NCBI GenBank assembly: GCA_964034945.1
Contig: OZ035962.1
Span: 30,779,943-30,843,942 of the forward strand
Direction: 5' to 3'
Length of the DNA stretch: 64,000 bases
From: Chrysopilus asiliformis
Lineage: Eukaryota > Arthropoda > Insecta > Diptera > Rhagionidae
Positions 43,409-55,050 of this stretch are shown here, piece by piece. The notes below the pieces were generated by a model. That model worked only from the letters and a program-made list of their open reading frames with translations. It had not been told where the DNA came from and ran no database searches. The stretch's first letter is position 1. Each line of letters begins with the position of its first letter. The position numbers and the translations under genes are program-made.

Positions 43409-45427
43409 CCATTAATAGAGTAATTTCAGCAATTTAAGTAATTTAAAATATTTTCTTTTGTTTTTTGGTAATAGCTCATTGACCAAAAAGAAAGAAAAAA
43501 ATTTCAATTCAGAGCCAAACACAAAAAAAAAATTTTAGACCAGAAACATGAGTCCCTGCATAAAGAATCCCTGCAGCTTTTCGTACAATATGGCAAATTG
43601 CTCTTTCCTAACTGTATGCACGTAGTACATGTTTATGCGGCCATTCGAATATGATACGCCTCGATCCGTTTGAAGTTATGGATTAATGGCCTACACCTCC
43701 ATGGGCTAACCAATTTTATTAGACGGAAAATACTTAAAATTACATGACGATATTTTACCATTTCACGTACGTGGCACCGGTCACATGGCAATTCATCCGA
43801 AAAAAATCGTTTAGGAGATCAACGCTCTACCAAATTTACTATATACAAGCACCTACATTGCAAGTGCAGATTGTGAATCTAAATTTAACTTAATTGTACT
43901 ATATATAAAGTTCAGATCTAATCATTGGGCTTTCACAAAACTTCAAAAGAAAAGGTTGGTGTAAAACTTTCCATCTCTTTGATCTTTCATATATTTTTGC
44001 TGTTATGCATTTACTTGGATTACATTTTTTTAAGAAAATATATTCAGGTAGTTACCTACCTCAATTTAACCTAAAATAAAGCCGGCTAGGTATTTCCTTA
44101 ACCCATCGCCGAAAAAAAAATCAAATAAATGCAAATAAGAAAATATTAAGCTTCGAAATCAAGTGACTAATAAGGGGAAAACTGCACTAAAATCTTTAAT
44201 TATGCGAAAGTAAATGAAGCGGTCGATAATGCAAATATCTCACGTGAATTTTATTACTCAAAAGTTATCTAAATTACAATTTCACTATCCGCCTATATGC
44301 AGTGCAATAAAATTAAATCTAATAAAATATTGTTTGCAAAAAATATACATTTATATAGAGGTAACCGGAACTTTAAAGAAGACCCTTCAATTCCAAAACA
44401 CAGATCCGGGGGGTGTGATGGCGGGCCGGAAGTGCTGATTTATGTTCGGTTTGAAACTTTGTGGGTTGTATTCAGGTTGGAACACTTTAGGTGGTAGGTC
44501 GTTCCATAGTTTGATTGGCCGGGGAATAAAGAAAATCCTAAAAATCAGGAACATCCAGAAGTGGGCACGAGAAATTATTCGCGCATTAAGCTGCTTACCG
44601 TAAAGGAATAAAATGAAAACAGCTGAACATTTCCGATGGAACTATTTATAAAAAAAAGAATGACGATGGTCAAGAGACGGAAAACTGTGTGTTAACTATT
44701 TGTTTCCAATCAGTCAGATCGTCAATTTTTCTTTAGTTCTGAACCTGTAGTAAAATATTTCTTACATCGTCCAAGCCACCGGAGTGATCTTTTGCATATA
44801 GATTATGCAGTGACGTTTCTTCTAAGGTGCGAGGGTGTTCACTGCACACCCTACTGAAATCCAATATGTATCGGAAATCTATTGTTAATTAATTTCTTTT
44901 TTTTGTGCCAATTCTTTCGACAATTTACCAATGGCAATGGCTGCCTAAAGCACCCGCACCCTACATTACCAACCTGTTTCTTAATCTTTCGATCTTTCGA
45001 CCAACCAAGTGTTCTCCACTTTACAGCGAACCCAAGTAAAATTTGCTTGTGGCCTTCTTTCCTACTCGCCCCTTAGCGAAACACACTCGAAACGCAATAC
45101 CGACTCTTTCGGTCGTTCAACCGACTCGAGTGTTCTCTAATTTACAGCGCACCAAAGCAAAGTAAAAACACATATGACTAAGTAAAAGTCTATAATAAAA
45201 AACGTTTCACCACACACAATGTTCACAAGAAGCAACCGCACACAACGATGAATTTGGGTGCTCCAGAAAAAGCCGCACGGCGAACCGATGCGATGTTGCT
45301 TGCTGCTGGCCGCGATGCTGCGAAACCCGACAATAGAAAACCGACCATCGTATGGCCGTTCGGCTGACGTGCTGATGCGTGTGGGTGTGTGTGCCAAGCA
45401 AAACAGCAATATTGCTTGCTCATCAGC
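43409..45427. other. Intergenic DNA with an imperfect duplication
   Basis: No gene was recognised. A diverged duplication joins AAGTGTTCTCCACTTTACAGCGAACCCAAG-like sequence near 45008-45040 with GAGTGTTCTCTAATTTACAGCGCACC-like sequence near 45128-45155. From 45240 to 45430 the DNA is clearly more GC-rich. Confidence 0.45.
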
Positions 45428-45436
45428 TCAGTCGGT
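45428..45436 (+). promoter_or_regulatory. Initiator-like site upstream of the 45496 ORF
   Basis: GCTCAGTCG matches the arthropod initiator core TCAGT and lies about 65 bases upstream of the ATG at 45496, at the edge of a GC-richer patch. No TATA box was seen. Confidence 0.25.
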
Positions 45437-45495
45437 TTCTGATTTTACAGGTGTTCAGTTGGCTTTTGTGTATGAGAAATAATTAATTTAATATT

Positions 45496-45726
45496 ATGGC
45501 TTGTGAATGCGGATGCGCAATCGAAAAATTGTTTGAGAAACCATTTTCTCAATTAAATATCGAGGAAAAATTGGATCTTCGTAGACGTCTATCATTTAAC
45601 AGAAACTTAATATTGAACACCCTACTGAAAGCAGCACGCCACGTCACTGAGATTATGTCGAAATCTATTTTAATTTTTCAGATAATTTTAATTTTTTATT
45701 ACGGACAGTTGGTGTTGAAACTCTAG
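45496..45726 (+). CDS. Possible small protein or first exon, 76 codons (unrecognised)
   Basis: The ATG follows an A/T-rich leader (TTTAATATT). The first 50 residues look protein-like: MACECGCAIEK with three cysteines, then LNIEEKLDLRRRLSFNRN, an amphipathic basic stretch. From about residue 53 the sequence turns into AT-rich hydrophobic codons and stops at TAG, which looks like read-through into noncoding DNA. No clear GTAAGT-type donor was found where the change occurs. It could be a short gene, a first exon with a weak donor or a transposon-derived fragment. Confidence 0.3.
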   Translation: MACECGCAIEKLFEKPFSQLNIEEKLDLRRRLSFNRNLILNTLLKAARHVTEIMSKSILIFQIILIFYYGQLVLKL

Positions 45727-46088
45727 AATAAATTGACAGTAAAAGGGGATTTGGTAATACCAACACTCAGAAAAATATCGTTGAAAAGATATGAAAATAC
45801 TTCATTACTTTTAAGACGAGCTCTTTTTCATAAAAACTAGGAGAAACTCCATAAAATACAAGAAAAATCAATTGGTTTAAGAAAAACTTCATTCATTTTA
45901 AGAAAAAGTATTTCATAATTTTTAAAACGATTTCATAAATCATACATTTTTTTTGGTTAAAAAATTCATAAATTCACAGGCGACTTTTCATAGGCTTTAT
46001 GCAATAAGCATTGATTTTATAGAAAATTTCATAAAATTGGTGCCTTTGTGATATAATTCGCACAACTAAAAATATTTCATGGTTAGTA
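45727..46088. other. AT-rich intergenic DNA
   Basis: Contains repeated TTTCATAA and TTTAAGAAAAA phrases; no gene seen. Confidence 0.4.
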
Positions 46089-46090
46089 TA

Positions 46091-47071
46091 GGGTAAGTCA
46101 CGGATAGATGCCCCACTGGGATAGATGCCTCACTGTTAAAAACTGGTACTTAACGAAACAAAACGTAACATGTCACATTCTACATATGAAGTGTTTGCTC
46201 AATGAAACTTCAGTGCGTTGTTAAAATTCGCGAGAGTCGGGCGTGTTGCGGGATAATTGGCCATTTTTGTTTTCGAACAAGGGAAAACTCCAAAAACTTA
46301 TTTTGAGCTGCAGAAAAACTCTTGGGACTTTTGCTTAAAGAAGTATGTATATATTTTTTTATTTTTTATGTGTCAAATGGAGTGTTTAGTGTTTGTGAAA
46401 AAAAATTTTTTTTTCTTTTTATCCACATTTAATTTATTAGATAATTGGGACATCTATCCGGTATGAAAAGGATAGACGCCTTCTTTTTTAAAGGGATAGT
46501 TGACCTTAGGGGCAAATTGACTCTAGGTAATAATATATACCTATTTGCTTTCCCACATTCATTGAAAATACTTATTTATTATAGGTAAACATCCTATCCT
46601 TGGATTCGAAAATGAAAAACGGCTCGTGCGTCATATTCAGAAATTAGAGGCCGTTCGATTTCCTCCCGAAAGACACTGAATTTTGTTATTTTTTTCTTTA
46701 TTATTTAATTAAATTTTTTTATATTGCAGTATGTGTATATTGGATAGACATATATGTATGTAAATGAATTAAAATGCATAATAAAATTTTGTTATAACTT
46801 AATAAAATGCTTTTTTTCCTCAAAGACATCTATCCCACATGCACATTTGTCATGTTGGGCGTCTATCCCATAGGTTGGGCATCTATCCCAAAAAGTAGGG
46901 ACTAACAAAAACAGTTTTATCACAGTAAAAAGAAAACATAATGTAAGTTTTTTTCGGCTGAAATTGTAGATAAATGTTAAGACTAATATTTAAAAAAAAA
47001 ATCGAAAATGCCTTTCTTCATTGTGAAATATGGCAAAGTCAAAATGCGGGGCATCTATCCGTGAGTTACCC
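46091..47071. mobile_element. TA-flanked DNA transposon, 981 bp, non-autonomous
   Basis: Terminal inverted repeats of about 24 bases, GGGTAAGTCACGGATAGATG against its inverse with one change at 47054-47071, are flanked by TA at 46089-46090 and 47072-47073. A GGGATAGATGCC phrase recurs inside in both orientations (46110-46128, 46450-46490, 46828-46892). No transposase is recognisable. Architecture parallels the element at 35150. Confidence 0.75.
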
Positions 47072-47073
47072 TA

Positions 47074-50000
47074 TATAATTTAGATTAGGTATACTAGCAG
47101 TTGTTAAGAACCAAAAACTATCAATTGCAATATAGATATTTATTACAGATTTATATCAATGTAAATAAATTCATATCCGCAATTCACATGGTTTTTCCAA
47201 ATAACACTAGTCATATAAATATTTTAAAATGGCCTTCACTTATTCGAAAAAAAAGTACTTTTTATCACTTGTCGCCGTATAAAACCATTAAAACATTACA
47301 CTTTCTATATACACAAATTAACCAACAAAATCGGTTCTTCGACGAACTCGAGTTTTAACATTGACCTTTAGTGCTGATTAAGCACTTAGGTTGTATCAAA
47401 TTTCATAAAATGAAAATAAATACCAAAAGAAAATATAAATTCAAGGTGTTCTTCCTGGATCGAAGATTCCACAAGCTAAAAATGATCGCGATAAAATAGT
47501 AAACGATAGACGATGAATTAAATGCAGTTTGGTATTTTGCCAGAGGCTAAAATGTCATGTAATTCCGGCATTATGTCCAGTTATAACTAATATTTTTATT
47601 TACCTGATTATAGGTAAGTACATTTTTAAAAAATCGTGACGCAGCTCATATGCTTAAAAGAAAACTTTAGGGGATTTAAATGTAATTACAGTGATTCATA
47701 CATGTTTTTGATATATTAATGTGACCAAAAAATTTCATTGATGCACTCAGAATGCTTCTGCAATTATTTATACATTTTGAATCAACAAATAAAATGAATG
47801 AATTTTTTATTCAAAGAATTTGTCTTTCTTAATTTAATGGCTCTAAAGTCAAGAGTAATCAGTTGAAAAAACTGTAGTTTTTCGGTATTTCAACCTTTAA
47901 AGATCTTATTAAAGGCCATTGTGTTCAATTACTTAATCTTTTTTAATGTCATTCACGAAAGATACCAATCTGCTACTGGTTGATTCCCATAGAAACGATC
48001 ACTGATAGTTATTCGTGGTAAACATTTATTATGATCGATAAATATCGACCTATTAACAAATATTTTGGCATTTTGGGGCAGAAGAAGGTGCGATAATAGC
48101 AGCTATCAAGGTCCAAGTGCCCAGAGGGACTCGATTCGATTCGCATGTTTGTGTACTTGCCTTTAGCCAAAAATTATTATCATCAAGATTTATATAGGAG
48201 GAACCTAATCGAGGTGATGTGATTGTAAAATTTATGATTCACTACTTTATCTATAAATGGAAAACAATTAAAACACCATACGTGAATATCTACATAAAAA
48301 TGAGTTATTATTAAGTCATATGGGGATATGCAATAAACAAATTTATCATACTGAGTTGAAATCTCGAATATAATAAATTAACAAATCTTCTAATCGGATA
48401 CATCTTTCGAAATAAATGAAAATGAAAGGTTAAGATTTTGTTAGAGGCTATAAAATATGCGTTCACGTACAAATAATTATTACAATCACATGAAATAATT
48501 TGATAAATTACAAGTCAATTGAAATCGACCTTTAAAGAAATGTTATTTAAATTTCCTCATGGCTGACATCACGAATACTATTTTTGAGCTTTACTATTTT
48601 TTTAGAACAGGAAGTGATATGTGGAATATAAAAAACGTTGTTATTTTCGTGGACTTGTTTCGATCAAGTTAAACAGTGACAAGTTTTTTTTACTGCTAGA
48701 AGCTATTTTTCTGATTTCGAAAAAAATTCGTGTAGCGTCAACCATTTTGATTTTTCTCGAGATCGAAATATAATTATGCTTATGCTTCCAAAGTAGGGTC
48801 TCATAATGGGTTCTTAAATGATTCGACTTTAACAAAATGGCGTCATGCGTCCGCCATTTTGTTTTTCTTGAGTTTCCAATACACGCTGATAATTCTTTTC
48901 CAAAGCTGTTTCATTCGAGACCTCACACGATAGGTACTTTGTTAGTTTGATCTGGACCGCCATTTTATTTTTCTCGTACATGAACACACAGATATATTAC
49001 ATTGTAATGGAAGTTACATATGTGTACAAAATTCGGATGAGAAGTGAATTAAAATTAGATTACAAGATTTGATCTTGACAGTCAAACAAACCGACAAAAA
49101 AGAAATCTTTTAAAGCAGTGGATTTTACGAGTTGTTTGAAAAAAATATCTGCTAGTACAGGAAACGAGAAAAATACTGGTCCCATTCAGTTTCGATGTAC
49201 GGTAGAGTTATGTAAACACGTATTTTAAACACTTTTTGTTTTTAAATTTTTTTCGATATGGCGCACCATCTTTGTGATATACAGCCTATGACAATTTTCT
49301 AGCCAAACACTATGCCCGGGAAACACTAGCAATTTTCTAGCCAAACACTGCGCCCGGGATCGTACAGACATTTTTTTAAAGTTGTGACATGACACCCTCT
49401 GCAGGTAGTATTTTTTCAAAATCTATCTAAAATCACGACAAAAGGACCGCCTTTTATCATTTACCCGGTACTGAGTGTGTGTATGTTTTTTTTTATTGAA
49501 AAAGTCGAGTTTTTGTTTTATTTTGACACAGAATTTCAATGACATTTATTTTAATCTAAATATGAAATTTTTTGGGCTTCAATACGAAATATTATTTTAT
49601 TTTAATCGACAAAAATGAGTTTGCAACAAATTTTAACAACAACCATGAATAGTATTGATAATACATTTTTCACGCTTTGATTGCTGTGAATCAGACTTAT
49701 GTTACATTCTTCATATACTATTACTAACTAAAAAGAAACTATTTTCCTTCGTAACCGCTGTATTGTGTTTAGCAGATTTTTTTGTTCATTTTCAGTTTAC
49801 AAATTGCTTTAGTTGGTAAAAAAATAGTTCAAAGAAAACAATGGCAAAATCTTAAGCATTACAAGTTTTTTTCTTTACCGAGTCACTATCGTTGTTAAAA
49901 TTTATAACACCAATATAAATCCATCTAGCTTCGTTTGTAATAAATGGCCCTAAATTTTTAACCCTACAGATAATATGATTAATCAAGAAAATCACCAATT

Positions 50001-52323
50001 AACCTGCAATAAGATCGAGAAACAATTTAATTTCATAAAGGAAGCCATTTAAAAAATTAAATAGTTTCATTTTGAACAAAAAAGATTATTATTTAACCAC
50101 AACTGCCACCTTAATTTGAAAGACACTTAAAATTTACCCATGTGAAGAAGATATCACTTAACACTATCCAATAGTGAAATTTTTTTTAACTTTCATTTTC
50201 ATTGCCATTATATTTTAAATTTAAAGATGCTGTGATGCTGGTTAACGGCCACAATGGAGACGATGCCAAAGCAAAACGTTTCAGTTAATTTATTGGGACG
50301 ACATTTACGTCAGAGATAATCTGTCTATTCAACTATTGTCTCGTTATTGTCATCATTTCCATGTAATTATGGCAGCAGCTGCTAAATAAAAGTATAAGCG
50401 GAAAGAAGGAAGACTTTTTTATGAAGCGTGATATTAGCTCGCGCCGTGTTGTTCGGATATATTCAACATAAATTGATTAAAATCTTTCCAACCTAATAAT
50501 TGCATCTTTTGCTCCATCTTTTCTTTTCTTTTTCTATGCATTTATGAGTTATATTTGGTTAAAAGAAGAATATAAAATCGACAATGAACATAAATTTTAA
50601 AATAAAAAGTTTATGATTCCTGTTTCTTTTTCATTAACTTTTTGTTATAACTTAAAAAGAGTATTTTTTGCTATGTATATTTTCAAAAAAATTTTATAAG
50701 GCGCGCGATTCATTTTTAATACAAGGTAGCCAAAAAGCTAGAACACAGGCGTCATTTTATTGTTTTAGGAAAATAAATCGGAAAAAAATGTTAATAATAC
50801 GCATCTCAATATCCTTAAATTTAGAAAAGGTTAACTTGAACTAAAAAACTTTTTTTAAAACAGATTTTCTTTATGAAGTGTTATATTTTCTTAAACCTAA
50901 AGAAAGAAAGAAATTAAATATTTAGCCCAAATTAAACAGACCATGCTTTTAATTTCGCATAATTTAAATACGCACTAAAAAACATGTAAATTTTTTAATG
51001 CTTATTTTATACGAATGCATTTTTGCGGTTTCTATGCAATAAACACCGGTCGTATCTTCCATCTAATTATTTAATAGTAAAATAGTTTTTATTGATAGTA
51101 AGTGGCCAAATTAACCTTCTCACCAATGACCTTTAACATTTCAAATTTAAATACGAATTGCATAACTCCATTTTAGGTCTAGTTTTTTATTGTCAAAGTA
51201 AAACATTTAATCTTCGTGATGCATGCAAATTTTTTGCGAAAAGCTTTTTGATCATTTCCAAAATCTGTAGACATATTATGTACATTATATTAAAAGCTTT
51301 GAAATTTGCTAAAATATAATAAAAAAATACGATGATAAGGCGTGTGCATAATTTCCCGCACAAAATTACCTAATTCGAGTAAAAAAAAAGTTCAAGCTTT
51401 TTTACAACCATTAAGATATTTCCTTTTTTGCGGAGGAAACCTCAACACATTTAAGCCATCGCGGCCACTTTCATCAACAGTAAGTAAGGTCAGTACTTTT
51501 ATTACACTTGAGTTGAAAAAAATAATTCACTCTTTTTAATTTACTTTTTCCAAGTGTGTTTCTTGCAAAGAAGTTGTAAATTTGCCCATTTTTATGTTCC
51601 AGTGTGTACAAATTAGCGCCTTGTGTGACTTTTTTTTGAATTTTCCTATTATTTTTCAAAGTGAAGTAGAATAAATGGGAAATTCATTAATTGCGTCATA
51701 CCGGCAAAATACGATGTGTTATACTGAAGTTGTTTAATACAAAATTTCATTAAATTTCGCTGTAGATGTTGCGTCACAATCTCCTTATTGACATGCAAAT
51801 AAATCGATTGTAAATGGAGTGAGCGTGTAATCCGCTTTCATGTGATAATCAACAAATCCGAACTTACAACTAATCAATTATCAACGATTCACCTCAATCA
51901 ATGAATTAATCTGCCTGTTTAAAGTCAACAATCTTTAACAATTTGGTGTTAATTTAATCAAAATGATTGATCCAATTGCTTCTGGTTGTTAATTTTGAAC
52001 TTTGCAGTTCCCACAAGCAAATTGTTAATTGTGTTAAGTTTTTATCATGTGTCAATCGTTTTATTAGTCGATTTTACAAAAATTTTGTTTAGGGACCAAT
52101 CAGTGAAAAGCGAATAAAATTTAACAAAACCAATTCTGAACAAACAAATTTAAATGGATGTTTTAGAATAGTTTGTGTATTCTTTAAGGAACAATTCTTG
52201 TCACTCAATCGGATGGCGCACCAATTTGACTTGCTCCAGGGCGCTGTATATGTAGCTACGACTAGTCATTCCATACTTCAAAATTCTGTCAATATTTTTA
52301 TACTTGCACACAAAGTTTTGTAC
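47074..52323. other. Long AT-rich stretch with minor repeats
   Basis: About 5.2 kb with no gene. Three diverged copies of a CCATTTTGATTTTTCTCGAG-like unit lie at 48735, 48847 and 48953. A 38-base-period direct repeat of CAATTTTCTAGCCAAACACT lies at 49292-49358. Confidence 0.45.
48735..48980. repeat. Diverged tandem repeat, about 110-base period, three units
   Basis: The units start GCGTCAACCATTTTGA, GCGTCCGCCATTTTGT and TGGACCGCCATTTTAT, each followed by TTTTTCT(C/T)G, at spacings of 112 and 106 bases. Confidence 0.45.
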
Positions 52324-52325
52324 TA

Positions 52326-52498
52326 CAGTAGAATCCCGATAATTCGTACCCCGATATTTCGTATATCCCGCTAATTCGTATGAATTTGCTGGTCCCTTGA
52401 AAAAAATCCCGATAATTCGTACCCCGATAATTCGTATATCCCGCTAATTCGTATGAATTTACTGGTCCCTTGAAATACGAATTATCGGGATTCTACTG
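52326..52498. mobile_element. pogo/Tigger-like MITE, 173 bp, with internal tandem duplication
   Basis: CAGTAGAATCCCGATAATTC at the left and its inverse at the right, flanked by TA at 52324-52325 and 52499-52500. Termini starting CAGT and TA targets suit the pogo/Tigger branch of Tc1/mariner. Inside, a unit of about 70 bases (AATCCCGATAATTCGTACCC..GGTCCCTTGAA) occurs twice in tandem. Confidence 0.75.
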
Positions 52499-53232
52499 TA
52501 TTTACATTCATTTAATAATTCTCGTGTTTCATCAGTACAATTTAATTGTTGTTGCTGCAAATTTAGTATCGCAACATCACGCTTTAATTCGTTGCCTTGC
52601 GTGCATTATTTTTAATTCTCAGCCATGTTTGGCTGAAGATTTCAAACACTCTAAGGTGCAAACAAAAATTTCGTTCACATCACTATGAAATACGTGAATA
52701 AGAAAAAAGAAGACATGGTAAACTTTTAGTGATAATGCAATATGTAGGTGGTGTGCGAAAAATTATTTAAATTCATTACACTTGCATTGCATGTTATATT
52801 ACATGTATCTTTAATTTTAGGAGCATAAAAATTAAAAAAAAACTAAATTAATCGCGTTTAACTTTGAACTTCGTTTTAAACCGGATAAACGCTACATTTA
52901 ATATTCATTTATTGTGCCCTTGGTAAAACATTGTTATGTTTTTGTATAAACTTTTTACAATTTAGCTAAGAACGTTACTTTAAATTTGAAAAGTATCTTT
53001 CAGTCTTTTAAGATTTGTCCATAAAATACACCACACTAATTTTAGACTTCCAGAATCCCATCTCCCCTTGTCAAATTTTTTTACGATTTATCTTATTGAG
53101 TTAAGTATGTACTGTCGTCACAGTACCGCAGACCTCCCTCCCCTAAAAATGTGACGTTTTTTATGGGCCCTATTATGTTCATCAAATTTCCAAATAAAAA
53201 AATTTTTCTAAAAAAAATAAAACCGACTTTAA

Positions 53233-53832
53233 CCCTAGGAGGTCCAACCCCAAACAAGTCTTCCCAGGCCCAACCAGGTCTGCGCAGACTTGCTTTCTAA
53301 TAGTCGAGCGGGTCTCGTGTTGCCGTTATCGAATCGAATATATTGTAAAATAGCTTTATATCGCTGCCTAGACATCGTCGCCTTGTAGATAGGGTTTGCG
53401 TTGCGGCCCCACAGCTCATGAACAGGCTGACTGTTTGACCCGAATATGCCGGCAAACAAAGTTAGGCCAAAAAAGGCGTATATTTCATTTTCGGTTATAG
53501 GTTGCGTCCACGTTCGCGGTGTCTTGTCAGGATTCTTGTCACACCATAGACGGCATAGTTCCTTGGCCTTCCGGTTTGTTTCACGCATAATTATACTTAC
53601 GATCTCGGGTGTTATCTGCACAGACCTGTTTGGTACGTTTGAACCATTTGGTTTGTAAACACGAATAAAACCGAACACAAACACATAACGGGTCTGATTT
53701 TGTGCTAATTGTGCTCGCCGTAGGCGCTTCTAGGAAGTCATGGACGGATTCGTCTCTAACACGCAAAACAAAAAAGTTTTGCTCACATTTATATGCAAAA
53801 AGTCTGCACAGACCTGTTTGGACCTCCTAGGG
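53233..53832 (-). mobile_element. Truncated piggyBac element, 600 bp, inserted at TTAA
   Basis: The inverted ends CCCTAGGAGGTCCAA and TTTGGACCTCCTAGGG are flanked by TTAA at 53229-53232 and 53833-53836. The interior encodes part of a piggyBac transposase on the minus strand. The bulk of the transposase gene is missing, so it cannot move by itself. Confidence 0.85.
53235..53684 (-). pseudogene. piggyBac transposase fragment (DDE_Tnp_1_7 family), 149 codons
   Basis: The fragment shows the family's early-domain phrases in order: an ENEIYAFFGLTLFAG-like stretch, GSNSQPVHELW, NPIYKATMSRQRYK and LQYIRFDN. These are typical of the part before the catalytic domain. The aspartates of the DDD catalytic centre lie further downstream in full-length proteins and are absent, because the frame runs into the element's own terminal sequence. 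The apparent start is not meaningful. It is a relic within a non-autonomous element. Confidence 0.8.
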
Positions 53833-54310
53833 TTAAAAAAAAAACTGAAAAGAGAAAAAAGCACTAAAAAGAAAAAAATAATTTCAAACTATGTCCATTA
53901 ATAGCGTATTTGAAATTTGGCTTTTTTGGAGTGGCGTTAAATTTACACTAAATAAAATCGTTGTAAAATTTCTATTGTAAGAGCCGTGTCTATAGTTAAT
54001 CTGTTTGACAACAAAATTTTTGGAGTCGATCTTAGTTCTTAGTTAGCCTTAAGGGTTAGAAAGTATGTAAACGATTACCCTTAAGGGTTAGAAAGTATGT
54101 AATTTATTTTAGTTGCAAATTTAACGCCACTTCAAAAAAGCCAAATTTCAAATACGCTATTAATGGACATAGTTTGAAATTATTTTTTTCTTTTTAGTGC
54201 TTTTTTCTCTTTTCAGTTTTTTTTTTAAAGTCGGTTTTATTTTTTTTAGAAAAATTTTTTTTATTTCGAACGTTTTTAGTTTCAATTTTTAATATAGGTA
54301 AAATTACAAA

Positions 54311-54488
54311 GGGTTTGAGGGGATAAGTCCGCAGATGAGAAATATATAAAAGAATCTTCCAAATATTGTACTGAACACAATACAAAGAATTTTACTCGAT
54401 ATCCCAAGCAGGGAGGGGTTTGAAGGGGTAGGTTAACATGGGGGAAATATATAAAAGAACCTTCCTTGTGTTGTACTGAACACAAGGC
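54311..54488. repeat. Two-unit tandem repeat, 105-base period
   Basis: Units at 54311-54382 and 54416-54488 share GGGTTTGA.GGG, GAAATATATAAAAGAA.CTTCC and TTGTACTGAACACAA; the second unit's TTGTGTTGTACTGAACACAA can fold on itself. Confidence 0.55.
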
Positions 54489-54743
54489 CCAATTAACCAT
54501 AGGGCTAATTGGGCTACAGACCAGGGGCGCCATCGATCTGAGGCGATGAAATTTTGATTGCTTTTTTTTTAATTTTCTTTATATTTAGCGTATCTGTAAT
54601 TTAAGTTAGTACTGTGTTTTGAATTAAAGAATATTTTAAAAAATGAAATTGCATTTTTACAATAAAACTATGTAAGGGTGCAAAATTTTATTTAGCCCAG
54701 GGCGCTCAAACTTGTTAATACGGCTCTGACTGAACACAACGTA

Positions 54744-55050
54744 AAAACATAACAAAAGCTATAATTGCCAATCTGGCAATTATTGAAAACCTGTATGGTG
54801 ATATTGGTATCTTAATTTGAGCACTTGTACCAAAATTACACTTTGAAGTCGAACTTTCCAATCAGATTTTTTAAAATTTATTCCAATCGGATTTTGATGT
54901 ATGGGAGTTTTATGTAGAATCATATTCTAAATAACTTTAATTCTTAGACTTTTTTGATAAGATGCACCGTTTTTGAGAAATTCGGAAAAAACGTTTTCGT
55001 TTGTATGGGGGGTACCCCCCCTAATGGTCCATTTTTGCCCATGAATGAAC
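54744..55050 (+). repeat. Dispersed repeat R2, copy C
   Basis: Fullest copy of the R2 body in this window, from AACATAACAAAAGCTATAAT to CATTTTTGCCCATGAATGAA. It includes a GGGGGGTACCCCCC palindrome at 55007-55020, which is where copy B has its 24-C run. The GACAGAC tail is missing here; an unrelated sequence with a 20-odd A run follows near 55140. Confidence 0.75.

Larger units (their letters stand above)
53191..54268. mobile_element. Palindromic element interrupted by a piggyBac insertion
   Basis: The left arm (53191-53229 plus 53837-53955) pairs with the right arm (54105-54268) over blocks such as TTTTTCTAAAAAAAATAAAA and CTATGTCCATTAATAGCG. The left arm is cut exactly at a TTAA by the 600-bp element at 53233-53832. 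The central loop contains a short direct repeat of CCTTAAGGGTTAGAAAGTATGTAA-type sequence (54045-54105). Confidence 0.75.

Noticed and set aside
45137..45423. Three overlapping minus-strand ORFs of 64-90 codons
   Set aside because: All frames are open because the patch is GC-richer; no splice sites, domains or start context favour any of them.
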